Source: Costus lasius
Taxonomy: Eukaryota; Streptophyta; Magnoliopsida; Zingiberales; Costaceae
NCBI GenBank assembly: GCA_027563935.2
Contig: JANVAS020000231.1
Coordinates: 14,402,001-14,466,000 of the forward strand
Reading direction: 5' to 3'
Length of the DNA stretch: 64,000 nucleotides
Positions 10,244 through 20,289 of this stretch are shown in pieces (position 1 is the first letter of the stretch; each line of letters opens with the position of its first letter). Position numbers and translations under genes: made by a program. The notes below the pieces were generated by a model, which saw only the letters and a list, made by a program, of their open reading frames with translations, was not told where the DNA came from and did not search any database.

Positions 10244-11947
10244 TGAAAGGTCCCCTAGAATAGGGGGGTGAAACCCTAAACATGCGCAACATAAGATTTC
10301 GCATGGGCGGAAATAGGGTTTGCATAGGATCGCATGTAGTATGTCTATATAATCAACTTCTTTCAATTCAAAGATCAAGTTAAGATCTTTTACCATAGCC
10401 ATGAAGAAGGAGTCGGCTTGGAAGCTAGAGAACGATAGGGGTCTCCTCCAAAGTGTGCCACACACAAGATGAAGTTGGCTCACTCCTTGTCGTCCTTGTG
10501 CTAGCAAGGCTTCAAGGCTCTTGTCCTCTTGTCGTATGAAGGAGATGAAGAACACTTTCGGCTAGGGCGATGAAGCTCTTCCTCTTTTCGTCAAAACCAA
10601 CCTCTTCACGAATGGATAGACGACCAAGGAAGAAGACAACATGCGTTGAGGCGTTTATTTTAGATGAGGCGTTACATGATTTCCCAATATGGAAAGTCAT
10701 GAAGCTTTCGCCCACTCAAAGCAAACCGCCCTAAAATGCTTCCACCTTGAACCAACCGTTCACACATGTGTGAACCGGTTCAATGGAATTCGGTCCAACG
10801 CTTTTGGTTCAATGACAAAACCAAAACAACCCAAGCCATGGTCTAGATCTCTCTCTGAACCAAATGGTTCAAGATCTAACCGTTGATCTTTTGATGCATC
10901 TGATCTCACTGATCTAGCATCACTTCTCTCGATCGAAGCTTACCGATCTCATGCCCTAATCAATCAAACATGATCAGACCAGATCTCACTTACAATCAGA
11001 GTTTAAACTCCTTTAAACTGAATCCAAACAATTCAGTCCACACGATCTGACTTAAGCAAGCCATATCATCAAATTGTGTGACCCTAAGGGTTTCCTTTAA
11101 ATGTCAGTAACGATAACTTACGTTATCACGATCAGTGAGGGGTATCTAGCAACACATCACTGTCTCCCGATATAAAGGAAAGAGTCTTCCAAGACTACAC
11201 CCAAAACACAGCACAAGTGTGAATCTTCTTCATAAGGCATACATGTTTCCTTTGCCACTGGATGTTCTTATTGGACAAGCGTGTTAAGCCTGTGACTCCA
11301 ATATGATGAGCATGATTAGATCAGATGAACATAGTCACCTGGGTATGGCCATACACTATTCTCAATCATCTCATTCAGGGGGCCCCTTTAGAACATCACA
11401 CTCCTTAAACAAGGAGACGGCAATCCTATGTCTATCACTAGTGTCCTAACCTGACTCATGATCATTATCCAAGATAGTTTATAATCATTATGTTTCAAAT
11501 GATATTGAACTACCTCAAAACAATGACAATCATCATTTAGAAACACAAGTGATCTCAAGTCAAAGGACATGTGCCACTTGTAGCATACAAGGATTATTCA
11601 CATTGTGACAAGCAATTGAATATCCTAGTAGGGTCTGTCCAGTACATCCAATGTACCCATGAGTCTACATCTTATTCCATGCTCGAAGCATCCTATAAGA
11701 TTAGAACACATATTAGTCTAACCATATCAAGGCTGTCTCATGTTCACCAAGATATATCGACTAAGGACATCATTGCATGTCAGCCTAGCTGAACAGCTTT
11801 GAGACATTATTCAGTAGTACACTTATTACAGCAGACAAGGTAACAACCTGAATAACAACCATTGCCTTTATAAACTTAAGAGTTTATACAATGATACTAT
11901 TACAATCCCAAGGCCTCAAACATTAGCCTTAAGGGCATACCCCAACA
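10244..11947 (-). repeat. 3' LTR of minus-strand family-1 Copia
   Basis: It runs from inverted CA (tgaaaggtcccc) to inverted TG (ataccccaaca). Its 1704 bp match 28705-30408. The terminal U5 segment forms a stem CCCCTA-TTC-TAGGGG on the minus strand. No gene is supported inside it. Confidence 0.95.
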
Positions 11948-11959
11948 ATCTCCCACTTG
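11948..11959 (-). other. Polypurine tract of minus-strand family-1 Copia
   Basis: On the minus strand this reads CAAGTGGGAGAT directly before the 3' LTR. Confidence 0.9.
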
Positions 11960-11967
11960 CACTTAAT

Positions 11968-14900
11968 CTAATGGTTGAGAAATCTCAAACCCATGTTATT
12001 ACAGTGCTTCTCATGCTTCTGCTGCGCCAGAGGCTTGGTAAGCGGGTCAGCCAGATTGTCATCTGTATGAACCTTGCAAATTTTGATCTCACCACGATCA
12101 ATGATCTCCCGGATCAAGTGAAACCGTCTCTGTATGTGCTTGGACTTATGGTGCGACCGTGGTTCCTTTGCTTGTGCGATGGCTCCAGTGTTATCACAGA
12201 AGATAACCAAAGGATCGACACTCGAAGGAACAACACCAAGTTCTCTCACGAACTTACGAATCCATACTGCCTCCTTGGATGCTTCCGAGGCTGCAACATA
12301 CTCGGCTTCTGTTGTGGAATCAGCAACAGTTGACTGTTTGAAACTCTTCCATACCACTGCTCCACCATTCAAGCTAAAAACATAGCCTGATTGCGATCGG
12401 AAATCATCCTGGTCCGACTGGAACGAAGCGTCAGTATATCCTTCTATACTGAGTTCTTCCTGACCACCATATATCAAGAACATATCTTTGGTCCTCCGCA
12501 GATATTTTAAGATGTTCTTGACTGCAATCCAGTGTGCCTGTCCTGGATTACTTTGGAAACGACTGGTCACGCTTAACCCGTAAGCGACGTCTGGGCGAGT
12601 ACACAACATCGCATACATAATGGACCCAATAGCCGAAGCATAAGGCGTATTGTCCATTTCATCTTTCTCAGTCTGTGTTTGTGGACACTGACTCTTCGAA
12701 AGATTCAGACCATGTCTGACTGGAAGATATCCCCTTTTAGATTTCTCTAAATGGAATCTTTCCAGGACCTTATCGATGTAAGTACTCTGGCACAGCCCGA
12801 GAAGCCTCTTAGATCTATCCCTGTAGATCTTCACACCTAACACATAGGCTGCTTCTCCTAAATCTTTCATCTGGAAACATTTCCTTAGCCATGCCTTAAC
12901 CGCATGCATTTCTGGAATATCATTTCCAATGATCAAGATGTCATCGACGTAGAGGACTAGGAATGTAATCACGCTCCCACTAAACCTCTTATATACACAC
13001 GAGTCATCTTCGTTCTTGATGAAACCAAACTCAGAGATTGATTCATCAAAACGAATATTCCAGCTTCTAGATGCTTGTTTCAGTCCATAAATGGACCTCT
13101 TTAACTTGCATATTTTATGACGATCTGATGGATTAGTGAAACCTTCAGGTTGTGTCATATACACATCCTCATCCAGATTTCCATTAAGGAAAGCTGTTTT
13201 CACATCCATCTGCCAGATCTCATAATCGTAATATGCTGCTATCGCGAAAAGAATCCGAATAGACTTGAACATGGCTACAGGTGAAAAAGTTTCATCATAA
13301 TCTATCCCGTAGATTTGTTTGAAACCTTTCGCAACTAGCCTGCCTTTATAGGTAACGACGTTACCATCCATGTCAATCTTCTTCTTGAAGATCCATTTAC
13401 AGCCTATAGGGATTATTCCCGGAGGCGGATCAACCAAATCCCAGACTTGGTTATCTGACATGGAGTCCATCTCGGCTCGCATAGCTTCAAGCCATCTAGC
13501 TGACTCCGGTCCACTAACCGCATCCGCATAAGTGAGGGGTTCATCATTTTCAATGATGTAGACTCCGTCATAGCGCTCAGGCTGTCGACGGATCCTTCCC
13601 GATCTTCGCGGTTCCCGTGATATCTGAGCCTCAGGTTGTTCAATAACCTGATCCACCGGCTCAGGCTCATCCAACTGCGCTTGACTACTTTGTCCTTCCT
13701 CTGGATTCTCATCCAGCTTTATTTCTCTCCCACTGGCTTCTTGTAGAAGAAACTCCTTCTCAAGAAATATGGCCGTCCGAGCAACAAATACTTTGTTCTC
13801 TTTGGGATCGTAGAAATAATAACCCTTAGTTTCCTTAGGGTAACCGACAAAGATACATTTCTCAGATCTGCTCTCCAGTTTCCCAGAGGCGAGCTTTTTG
13901 ACATAAGCCTCGCAACCCCAGATCCTGATAAATGTCAAACTCGGCTGTTTCCCATACCATAACTCATATGGCGTCTTTGAAACTGCCTTGGATGGCACTC
14001 GGTTTAGTACCTTTGCAGCTGTTTCCAGTGCAAAACCCCAAAAGGAGTAAGGTAGAGTAGCCTGACTCATCATAGAACGAACCATATCAAGTAACGTTCT
14101 ATTTCTCCTCTCGGACACACCATTCCATTGCGGTGTTCCTGGCGGAGTGAGCTGTGAGATAATCCCACACTCCTTCAGATAGTCAGTAAACGCATGACTC
14201 AAGTATTCTCCACCTCGATCAGAACGAAGTGCCTTGATATTTCGGCCTAGCTGATTCTGTACTTCATTTTTGAACTCTTTGAACCTATCAAAAGATTCAC
14301 TCTTATGTCCCATAAGATAGACATAACCATACCTACTGAAATCGTCAGTAAAGGTAATGAAGTACTGATAGCCACCTCTGGCATGTTTACTAAACGGCCC
14401 ACACACATCACTGTGTATAAGGTCAAGTAAACCTGAAGCCCTTTGACCTTTGTTAGGAAAAGGTGACTTCGTCATTTTACCCATTAAACAAGCTTTGCAT
14501 GTATCAATCTCCTCATAGGAGAATGATCCCAGCAGTCCATGATCATGCAACCGCTTAATGCGCTTCTTGTTAATATGGCCTAAACGACTATGCCATAACA
14601 AGGTGCTGTCATCAGCATACTTGGCTTTCTTATTATCAATGTTTTGTACAGAATATTCCATGTCCAACATGAATAACCCATTGTTAATTGAACCAGTTCC
14701 ATAAATAATATTATCATAAGATAAAACACACTTTGAAATGTTGCATTCAAAGGCAAATCCTTTCCTGACAAGAGCAGGAATAGAGATAATATTTTTGGTG
14801 ATACTCGGTACAAAATAACAATTGTTTAATTCCAATACAATGCCAGATGGTAAAGAAATGAAATAGTCTCCTACAGCAACAGCAGCAACCCGTGCCCCGT

Positions 14901-15852
14901 TTCCAACGCGTAGGTCTACCTCATGCTGTCCCACCTGCCTTCTTCTCTTGAGTTCCTGTACATTTGAACAAATGTGAACTCCACATGCAGTGTCCAACAC
15001 CCATGAAATAGAAGACAAAGATAACATGACCTCAGTCACAAATATACCTGAGCCAGAAGCGATGCTTCCCCTCTTATCTCCTTGGAGCGCTTTACAGTCC
15101 TTTTTCCAGTGACCCAGCTGGCCACAGTGGAAACACCTGTTGTCCTTCGCCCGCTTCACCTTTTGTTTCAGAGCCTTACTGTAGTTCTTGACAGGGGCCT
15201 TGCCCTTCTTCCCCTTCTTCTTGTTCCTCGAAGGAACCATCAAGACAGAGGTTGAAGGCTTTCCCTTCAGAGTTTCCTCAGTAGTCAAGAGCATATTCAG
15301 CAGCTCTGCCGGAGTACAATCGATTTTGTTCATATTAAAGTTAATAATGAACGCATCGAAAGAAGGCGGGAGAGACTGCAGAATATTATCTACAGCAAGC
15401 TCCTGGTTGATGGTATGCCCCAGTTTCTCCAGAGCCTCCTTGTGCCCAATCATTTTGAGCACGTGGGCTCCCAATGGGCTCCCTTCAGCCAGTTTGCTCT
15501 GAAAGAAGAGCTTCGTCAGATTATAGCGTTCTGTCCTCGCCTGTGCAGCATACAGCATCTTGAGGTTCTCTATAATCTCTATAGCCGACATATCCTCATG
15601 CTGACGCTGCAGCGGTGGCGTCATAGACGCTAGCATCAGGCAAGCGACATCAATGCTATCATTGACGTGCTTTTCATAGGCATCACGAACCGCCCTTACA
15701 GCGTTCGGAGCGGGTTGAGGCGGCACAGCCATCTCGAGGACATACAGTTTCCTCTCAGCCTTAAGAACAATCTTAAGGTGTCCGAACCAGTCCGAGAAGT
15801 TTGGCCCAGCAAACTTCTCCCTTTCCAGTAGGGATCGCACATTGAAGCTCAT
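11968..15852 (-). CDS. Intact Copia Gag-Pol polyprotein (1294 aa)
   Basis: A single open frame of normal Copia length. Gag occupies about residues 1-235, and the CCHC knuckle CFHCGQLGHWKKDC is at 240-253. The protease motif LDTACG is near 286-291, with A where the usual D-T/S-G triad has G. Integrase has H421, H426, C452 and C455, then the D482, D545, E581 triad with 35 residues between the last two. RT has YVDD at 968-971, and RNase H follows with YTDASFQSD. The start (MSFNVR) matches the plus-strand copy. All catalytic residues I can identify are present, so this copy may be active or able to help defective relatives. Its leader is interrupted by an 11-kb Gypsy, which may block expression. 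Confidence 0.96.
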   Translation of the reverse strand: MSFNVRSLLEREKFAGPNFSDWFGHLKIVLKAERKLYVLEMAVPPQPAPNAVRAVRDAYEKHVNDSIDVACLMLASMTPPLQRQHEDMSAIEIIENLKMLYAAQARTERYNLTKLFFQSKLAEGSPLGAHVLKMIGHKEALEKLGHTINQELAVDNILQSLPPSFDAFIINFNMNKIDCTPAELLNMLLTTEETLKGKPSTSVLMVPSRNKKKGKKGKAPVKNYSKALKQKVKRAKDNRCFHCGQLGHWKKDCKALQGDKRGSIASGSGIFVTEVMLSLSSISWVLDTACGVHICSNVQELKRRRQVGQHEVDLRVGNGARVAAVAVGDYFISLPSGIVLELNNCYFVPSITKNIISIPALVRKGFAFECNISKCVLSYDNIIYGTGSINNGLFMLDMEYSVQNIDNKKAKYADDSTLLWHSRLGHINKKRIKRLHDHGLLGSFSYEEIDTCKACLMGKMTKSPFPNKGQRASGLLDLIHSDVCGPFSKHARGGYQYFITFTDDFSRYGYVYLMGHKSESFDRFKEFKNEVQNQLGRNIKALRSDRGGEYLSHAFTDYLKECGIISQLTPPGTPQWNGVSERRNRTLLDMVRSMMSQATLPYSFWGFALETAAKVLNRVPSKAVSKTPYELWYGKQPSLTFIRIWGCEAYVKKLASGKLESRSEKCIFVGYPKETKGYYFYDPKENKVFVARTAIFLEKEFLLQEASGREIKLDENPEEGQSSQAQLDEPEPVDQVIEQPEAQISREPRRSGRIRRQPERYDGVYIIENDEPLTYADAVSGPESARWLEAMRAEMDSMSDNQVWDLVDPPPGIIPIGCKWIFKKKIDMDGNVVTYKGRLVAKGFKQIYGIDYDETFSPVAMFKSIRILFAIAAYYDYEIWQMDVKTAFLNGNLDEDVYMTQPEGFTNPSDRHKICKLKRSIYGLKQASRSWNIRFDESISEFGFIKNEDDSCVYKRFSGSVITFLVLYVDDILIIGNDIPEMHAVKAWLRKCFQMKDLGEAAYVLGVKIYRDRSKRLLGLCQSTYIDKVLERFHLEKSKRGYLPVRHGLNLSKSQCPQTQTEKDEMDNTPYASAIGSIMYAMLCTRPDVAYGLSVTSRFQSNPGQAHWIAVKNILKYLRRTKDMFLIYGGQEELSIEGYTDASFQSDQDDFRSQSGYVFSLNGGAVVWKSFKQSTVADSTTEAEYVAASEASKEAVWIRKFVRELGVVPSSVDPLVIFCDNTGAIAQAKEPRSHHKSKHIQRRFHLIREIIDRGEIKICKVHTDDNLADPLTKPLAQQKHEKHCNNMGLRFLNH

Positions 15853-17046
15853 GGTGTTCGTTGCTGCAGGAATCTACAACAATGCAAGAACAGCAAGGTC
15901 AGTATCAATGTCTAGAATCAATCCAGGACTTAAGAAAGATTCTTTTCTCACTATTTTGTCTGACTGAAAAATCCAGTAAACAGTCCGAAAGAGTAACACT
16001 CTTTTAGTGAGATGGGATCCAGATTTCATACTTGGTCTCCGCGTCCCGCTCAGGCGAGATAAGATGCACAGAGATGACAAGCACTAATTTCTGGTAGGCT
16101 GTACCAGCCAATCGCCAACCCGTGCGATTCCCCTTCATCTGGGCAATCCAGCAGACTGCGCCAACTGAGTTGGTCCAACACAGTCTCTGATCCCACAGAT
16201 GGCTGCCTCCATGTGCTACCATATGCGCCACATATGTAGCCTACATGGTCAAGCTGACCCGACCTACTCCCTGGACCACCACGTGCTATGCTGAGCAACG
16301 AGAAGGGATAAATCCCTACTCTGTAACACGCAGGTGAAATCCCGCACTGTCTGAAGATAGATGGACGTGCCCACTGAGTGGGTTCAACACGGCTCCAACG
16401 ATAGTCAGAACAGTGAGGTTTCGCGTCAGAAGGCATTACGCGCTTGATATTTTAGCGTTGGATTTTAACGGTCTTTTATCTTCTTACTATCAGGCAAATC
16501 TATGGCTATAGCAGTAGATAAATAACACATGCAATTCTATTTATTTAAACAATAACAGAAAGCATGGATCTTATGTGGTAAAAGCCCATAGCCTAAGTAA
16601 GACCTTAGCCTAGCTTAAGTCTTCACTTGCTCTTCATGGGTCTTTTAGCATCTGATCTGGTCCAACCCAGGGCCCTTGTGCCAAGAGCACCTCAGGTGCG
16701 CCACCAGCTGAATGCTCCTCTTGGATGTGTGCCTTTGTGCTCTTGTCTAATCAAAATACATTTTGATCTATCTAGACAAGCTTGACTCGCAGGTCAATTA
16801 TACAATAAATTCATTAAAAATGTGATTCGCAGATCACAATAATAATTTACCAGGCTCGCAGGCCCCAGCACAGCACACGTTAAAAGGGCAACCCACATAA
16901 GATGAAATAGACAAACATCATGGCATCATTCAATCAACATGTGATCCATTACAAAGAAAATACATTTTGAAAACCCATTGGCATCAATTTTAATTTTCTT
17001 ATGTGCCCTACAACCTTACAATGGTCCATTGATAGGGATCCACTCA
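15853..17046 (-). other. Leader of minus-strand family-1 Copia, gag-proximal part
   Basis: Untranslated sequence between gag and the Gypsy insertion. It holds the three-hairpin module on the minus strand: CCCACTCAGTGGG (16382 to 16370), CCAACTCAGTTGG (16173 to 16161) and TCTCGC-CTGA-GCGGGA (16059 to 16044). The predicted splice acceptor TTGTTGTAG/ATT lies at 15874. No gene is supported. Confidence 0.8.
17042..17046. repeat. Target-site duplication actca (left copy; right copy 28010-28014)
   Basis: The 5-bp duplication flanks the Tekay-like Gypsy. The uninterrupted site is visible in the plus-strand family-1 leader, as gatgagtggatcc near 44058-44070. Confidence 0.96.
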
Positions 17047-18441
17047 TGTAAGATCCAAGGATCTTAAGTTCTGGTAAGCATTATTTTGATTTAAATAAAA
17101 TTATTGACTATGATAATTTTATGTATTGGTTGTCAAATTATAGTTAATTAACTAGAGATTTTGGTTGTTAATTTATTGTAAATAAATTAGAGATTATTTA
17201 TTTGATTGTTGGCTGATTTATGATAAATTATTATTGGTTGTTCATGATAAATTAATTAGGATGTATGGTTGTAAATTGTAAGTTAATTAATTAGAACTTA
17301 TTGGTTAATTAATTAGACCTTATTGGTTAATTAATTAAATTGTTATTGGATATTAATTAAATCCTTATTGGATTTGTGTTTAAGTGAAATAATTAATTGG
17401 ATATTAGATTTAAAATTCAAATTATTAGTTAAATGAATTAAGTCCTAATCGGATTAACTAATTGGATTTTTAAATTCGAATTTAGTTAGTTAAATGGGTT
17501 AAACCTATTTGAATTAATGGGTTAATGGGTTTAAAATTTTAAAATCCAAAGTTTAAGTGGGAATTGCGCTTAGGGTAAGAGTTTTTGGCGATTTTGGCTT
17601 GAGGAAAATTGTGGGCGACGGCTTGAGAAGAAGTGGCGATTCTTGAAGAGTTTTGAGGTGATTTTCTTCATCTTCTTCCCTTGGCGATTTTTCCTTGAAG
17701 AGAAGAAATTCCTTTGGCGAGTTCTTGAAGATTTTTGGGCGACTTAAAAGCTTTAGACGATTTCTTTTGTGGAGAATTTTCGGTTTAAGAGGTGAGTGGT
17801 GTGTCTTTTCGATTCCTAGCAATTTGGTTGTATTAATTAATGAGTTAGATTGATTGGAAAGTTTTATCATGCTAAAAACCGAATTTGAGCCATTCATCTA
17901 TGAAAACCGAAATTTGATATTAATCTTGATATTGTGGTTAACATGTTTACATGTGAATTGAATCTTGATATTTCTCCATGAAAAGTTAGTTTAGGGTATT
18001 TTCCATGAAAACCGAATTTAAGGCATATCTCCATGAAAACCGAATTTAGGGTAATTATTGTGTGGAGTTTAGGAAGCATTAAATCATTGATCTTGAGTAT
18101 GAAATTCTTGTTAACTAAGGTGTTAATTAAGGTGTATTTTTAAATTGATATTATGTTTGAAACAGTGGGTTACATGTGTGATTTGTAAAGCAATTATGCT
18201 TTAATTTTATGTTGATTTTTGGGGCGCATGATAAATGTTATATGTCGAATTTTATGGATGCTTGATAAATTGCCAATAATGTTATGTTGTAAAACTCATG
18301 TTTATTTAATTAAGATCATGTAATCATGTTTGAGAACATTGGGTGATAATTTAGCAAAATTTCACTGAACTGACCAGCCTGAAATTTAAGGACTACACAA
18401 TATTCGGTGATATTCGAATATAAAACATTATGTGTTATGTT

Positions 18442-18525
18442 ATGTGAATTCTGAACAATATGTGTGATCATGTGAATTCTGAACAATATGTGTGATCATG
18501 TGAATTCTGAACAATATGTGTGATC
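18442..18525 (+). repeat. Three tandem 28-bp repeats in the LTR (also 26305-26388)
   Basis: Each unit begins ATGTGAATTCTGAACAATAT, with starts at 18442, 18470 and 18498. The same array is in the 3' LTR at a 7863-bp offset. Confidence 0.9.
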
Positions 18526-18884
18526 TTGTGAATTTTGAAAAAATTATGGGTTATGTGAAATTGGAAAATTATGTGATTATGTGATGGTTAGGACTAAGGC
18601 TAGGTGTAACTATGAACTCAAGGGGATAGTCCTTATGTGTTATGTTAAGGGTTTGAATTTCAGCCCTGTATTGTGATATGTGAGGAGGTTGATGTTTAGC
18701 CTGCCTATTATGATTATTGTGATGGGGGTTGATGTTCAGCCTGCCCGATATGATTTTTGTGATGACTATCCTAGAGTCTAGTTGACACTTAGGAGTCCAC
18801 CTTTGTGAAATATGTTCACCTATGTGAAATATGAAATAAGATGTGTCTGTTGTCCAGTAGGAACCTTTTGGGAGAACGGGTTTT

Positions 18885-19165
18885 GACGCAAAGTGCCATG
18901 TCTTGGTCAGACAGGGGCCACCTCTTGATGTCACTACTCTTTTATGTGATGGGGTAATATAAGACGCAAAGTGCCATGTCTTGATCAGACAGGGGCCACC
19001 TCTTGATGTCATTACTCTTTATGTGATGGGGTGATATAAGACGCAAAGTGCCATGTCTTGATCAGACAGGGGCCACCTCTTGATGTCATCACTCTGATGT
19101 GTTATGGAGTGATAGAGCAAAGTGCCACGTCGTGACCTGGCGGGGGCCACCTCTTGATTCTACTC
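18885..19165 (+). repeat. Four tandem repeats of about 77 bp in the LTR (also 26748-27028)
   Basis: Units start with GACGCAAAGTGCCATGTC at 18885, 18963 and 19040; a diverged fourth starts near 19115. Each carries a GACAGGGGCCACCTCTTGATG block or its variant. Present in both LTRs. Confidence 0.9.
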
Positions 19166-20149
19166 ACTATCCATGTTTATGTGTTGCATGCGGCTCCCAG
19201 TGCTTTGGCCAAGCCGGGTTAGACCATATTGGTCACTACTGAATATGCTGGACAACTAGGTTAATTAAGTATGGTGTGTTTAGTTGGTTTAAAATATATG
19301 TGTTTAATTGGGTTAGAGTAAAACTCTAGAACCTGAGTTTGTGAACATGAGTTTGTTATATGCTAGTGTGTACATCTGACTGTTTATATGATCTTTGTTT
19401 CTTTATTTTGTTATATGTTGACATAATGTTCCTGTTAAAGATTTTTAAAATAATCTGCCTATATTTTTGAATGTATGTTCTGGATGGTCGATTTAGACTA
19501 TCCACTCACTGGGCTGTGTAGCTCACCCCTCATTATTTTCAGGCATAGAGCAGGGGCGCATTTCATGAGTAACATTGGCGTGGATATTATGTTTGCTGCT
19601 TAAGAGCTTTTATGCTAAAATTTTCTGGGGCCGGTTGTGGCTAAACCATATGATTTATGTGAACTATGTGAATTTGTGTTGCCAGATTGTGGCAGTTAAC
19701 TGAGTTTGATTTTTGTGTCACCGCGGGCTTCAGCCTGGTTTCGGTGTTTGGTGTCAGTTTATAAAAATCGATTTTGTGGATTTGTTTTGAAATTGAAGTT
19801 GATGTGTATTTTTGCAATCGGTTTTGATACAACTGTAACTTGCATATGTCTAGTGCAAGTATTGCCTGGTGGCAGGTACCTTTATGGATTTTATGAATTT
19901 TAATCGGTTTTGATATAACTGTTGCCTTGCATATGTCTAGTGCAAGGATTGCGTGGTGGCAGGTACCCTTACGAGATTTATTAGATTTGAGTTTTGTGAA
20001 TTTGTGTGTATGGATTTATGGAAATTTTTCAAATCGTGTTTTCTTGAACTCGGTTTTACCTAGCATATGATCGATCTTATATGAAACATCCTGTTTCTTT
20101 TATGAATTGTGCCATTAGTTTGGGGTTAAGAATGTGGGATGTTACAGAA

Positions 20150-20161
20150 TGGTATCAGAGG
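20150..20161 (+). other. Primer-binding site of the Tekay-like Gypsy
   Basis: TGGTATCAGAGG starts four bases after the LTR end and is of the initiator-Met tRNA type. Confidence 0.92.
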
Positions 20162-20289
20162 AGTTGGCTAGCTAAAACTTAGTTTGGGGGAAAACATGTT
20201 TGTGTATTGCTAGACACCTAATAGGTTTATGATTGTTTTCCTGACTATGATATGTGTGTGACTATGATATGCGTGTGTAGGCATTTAAG

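Larger units (their letters stand above)
17047..20146 (+). repeat. 5' LTR of the Tekay-like Gypsy (3100 bp)
   Basis: It starts TGTAAGATCCAAGG and ends GGGATGTTACA. The first 500 bp are AT-rich with many TTAATTAA runs. It contains three 28-bp repeats (18442-18525), four repeats of about 77 bp (18885-19165) and a duplicated hairpin block (about 19815-19980). The short translated frames inside it recur identically in the 3' LTR and are not genes. Confidence 0.96.

Noticed and set aside
18569..19012. 147-residue minus-strand frame in the Tekay LTR
   Set aside because: It is created by the 77-bp tandem array; an identical frame recurs in the 3' LTR.
18885..19165. Possible CRISPR-like array because of repeats with spacers
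   Set aside because: Units are contiguous tandem repeats inside a plant LTR with no unique spacers and no cas genes.
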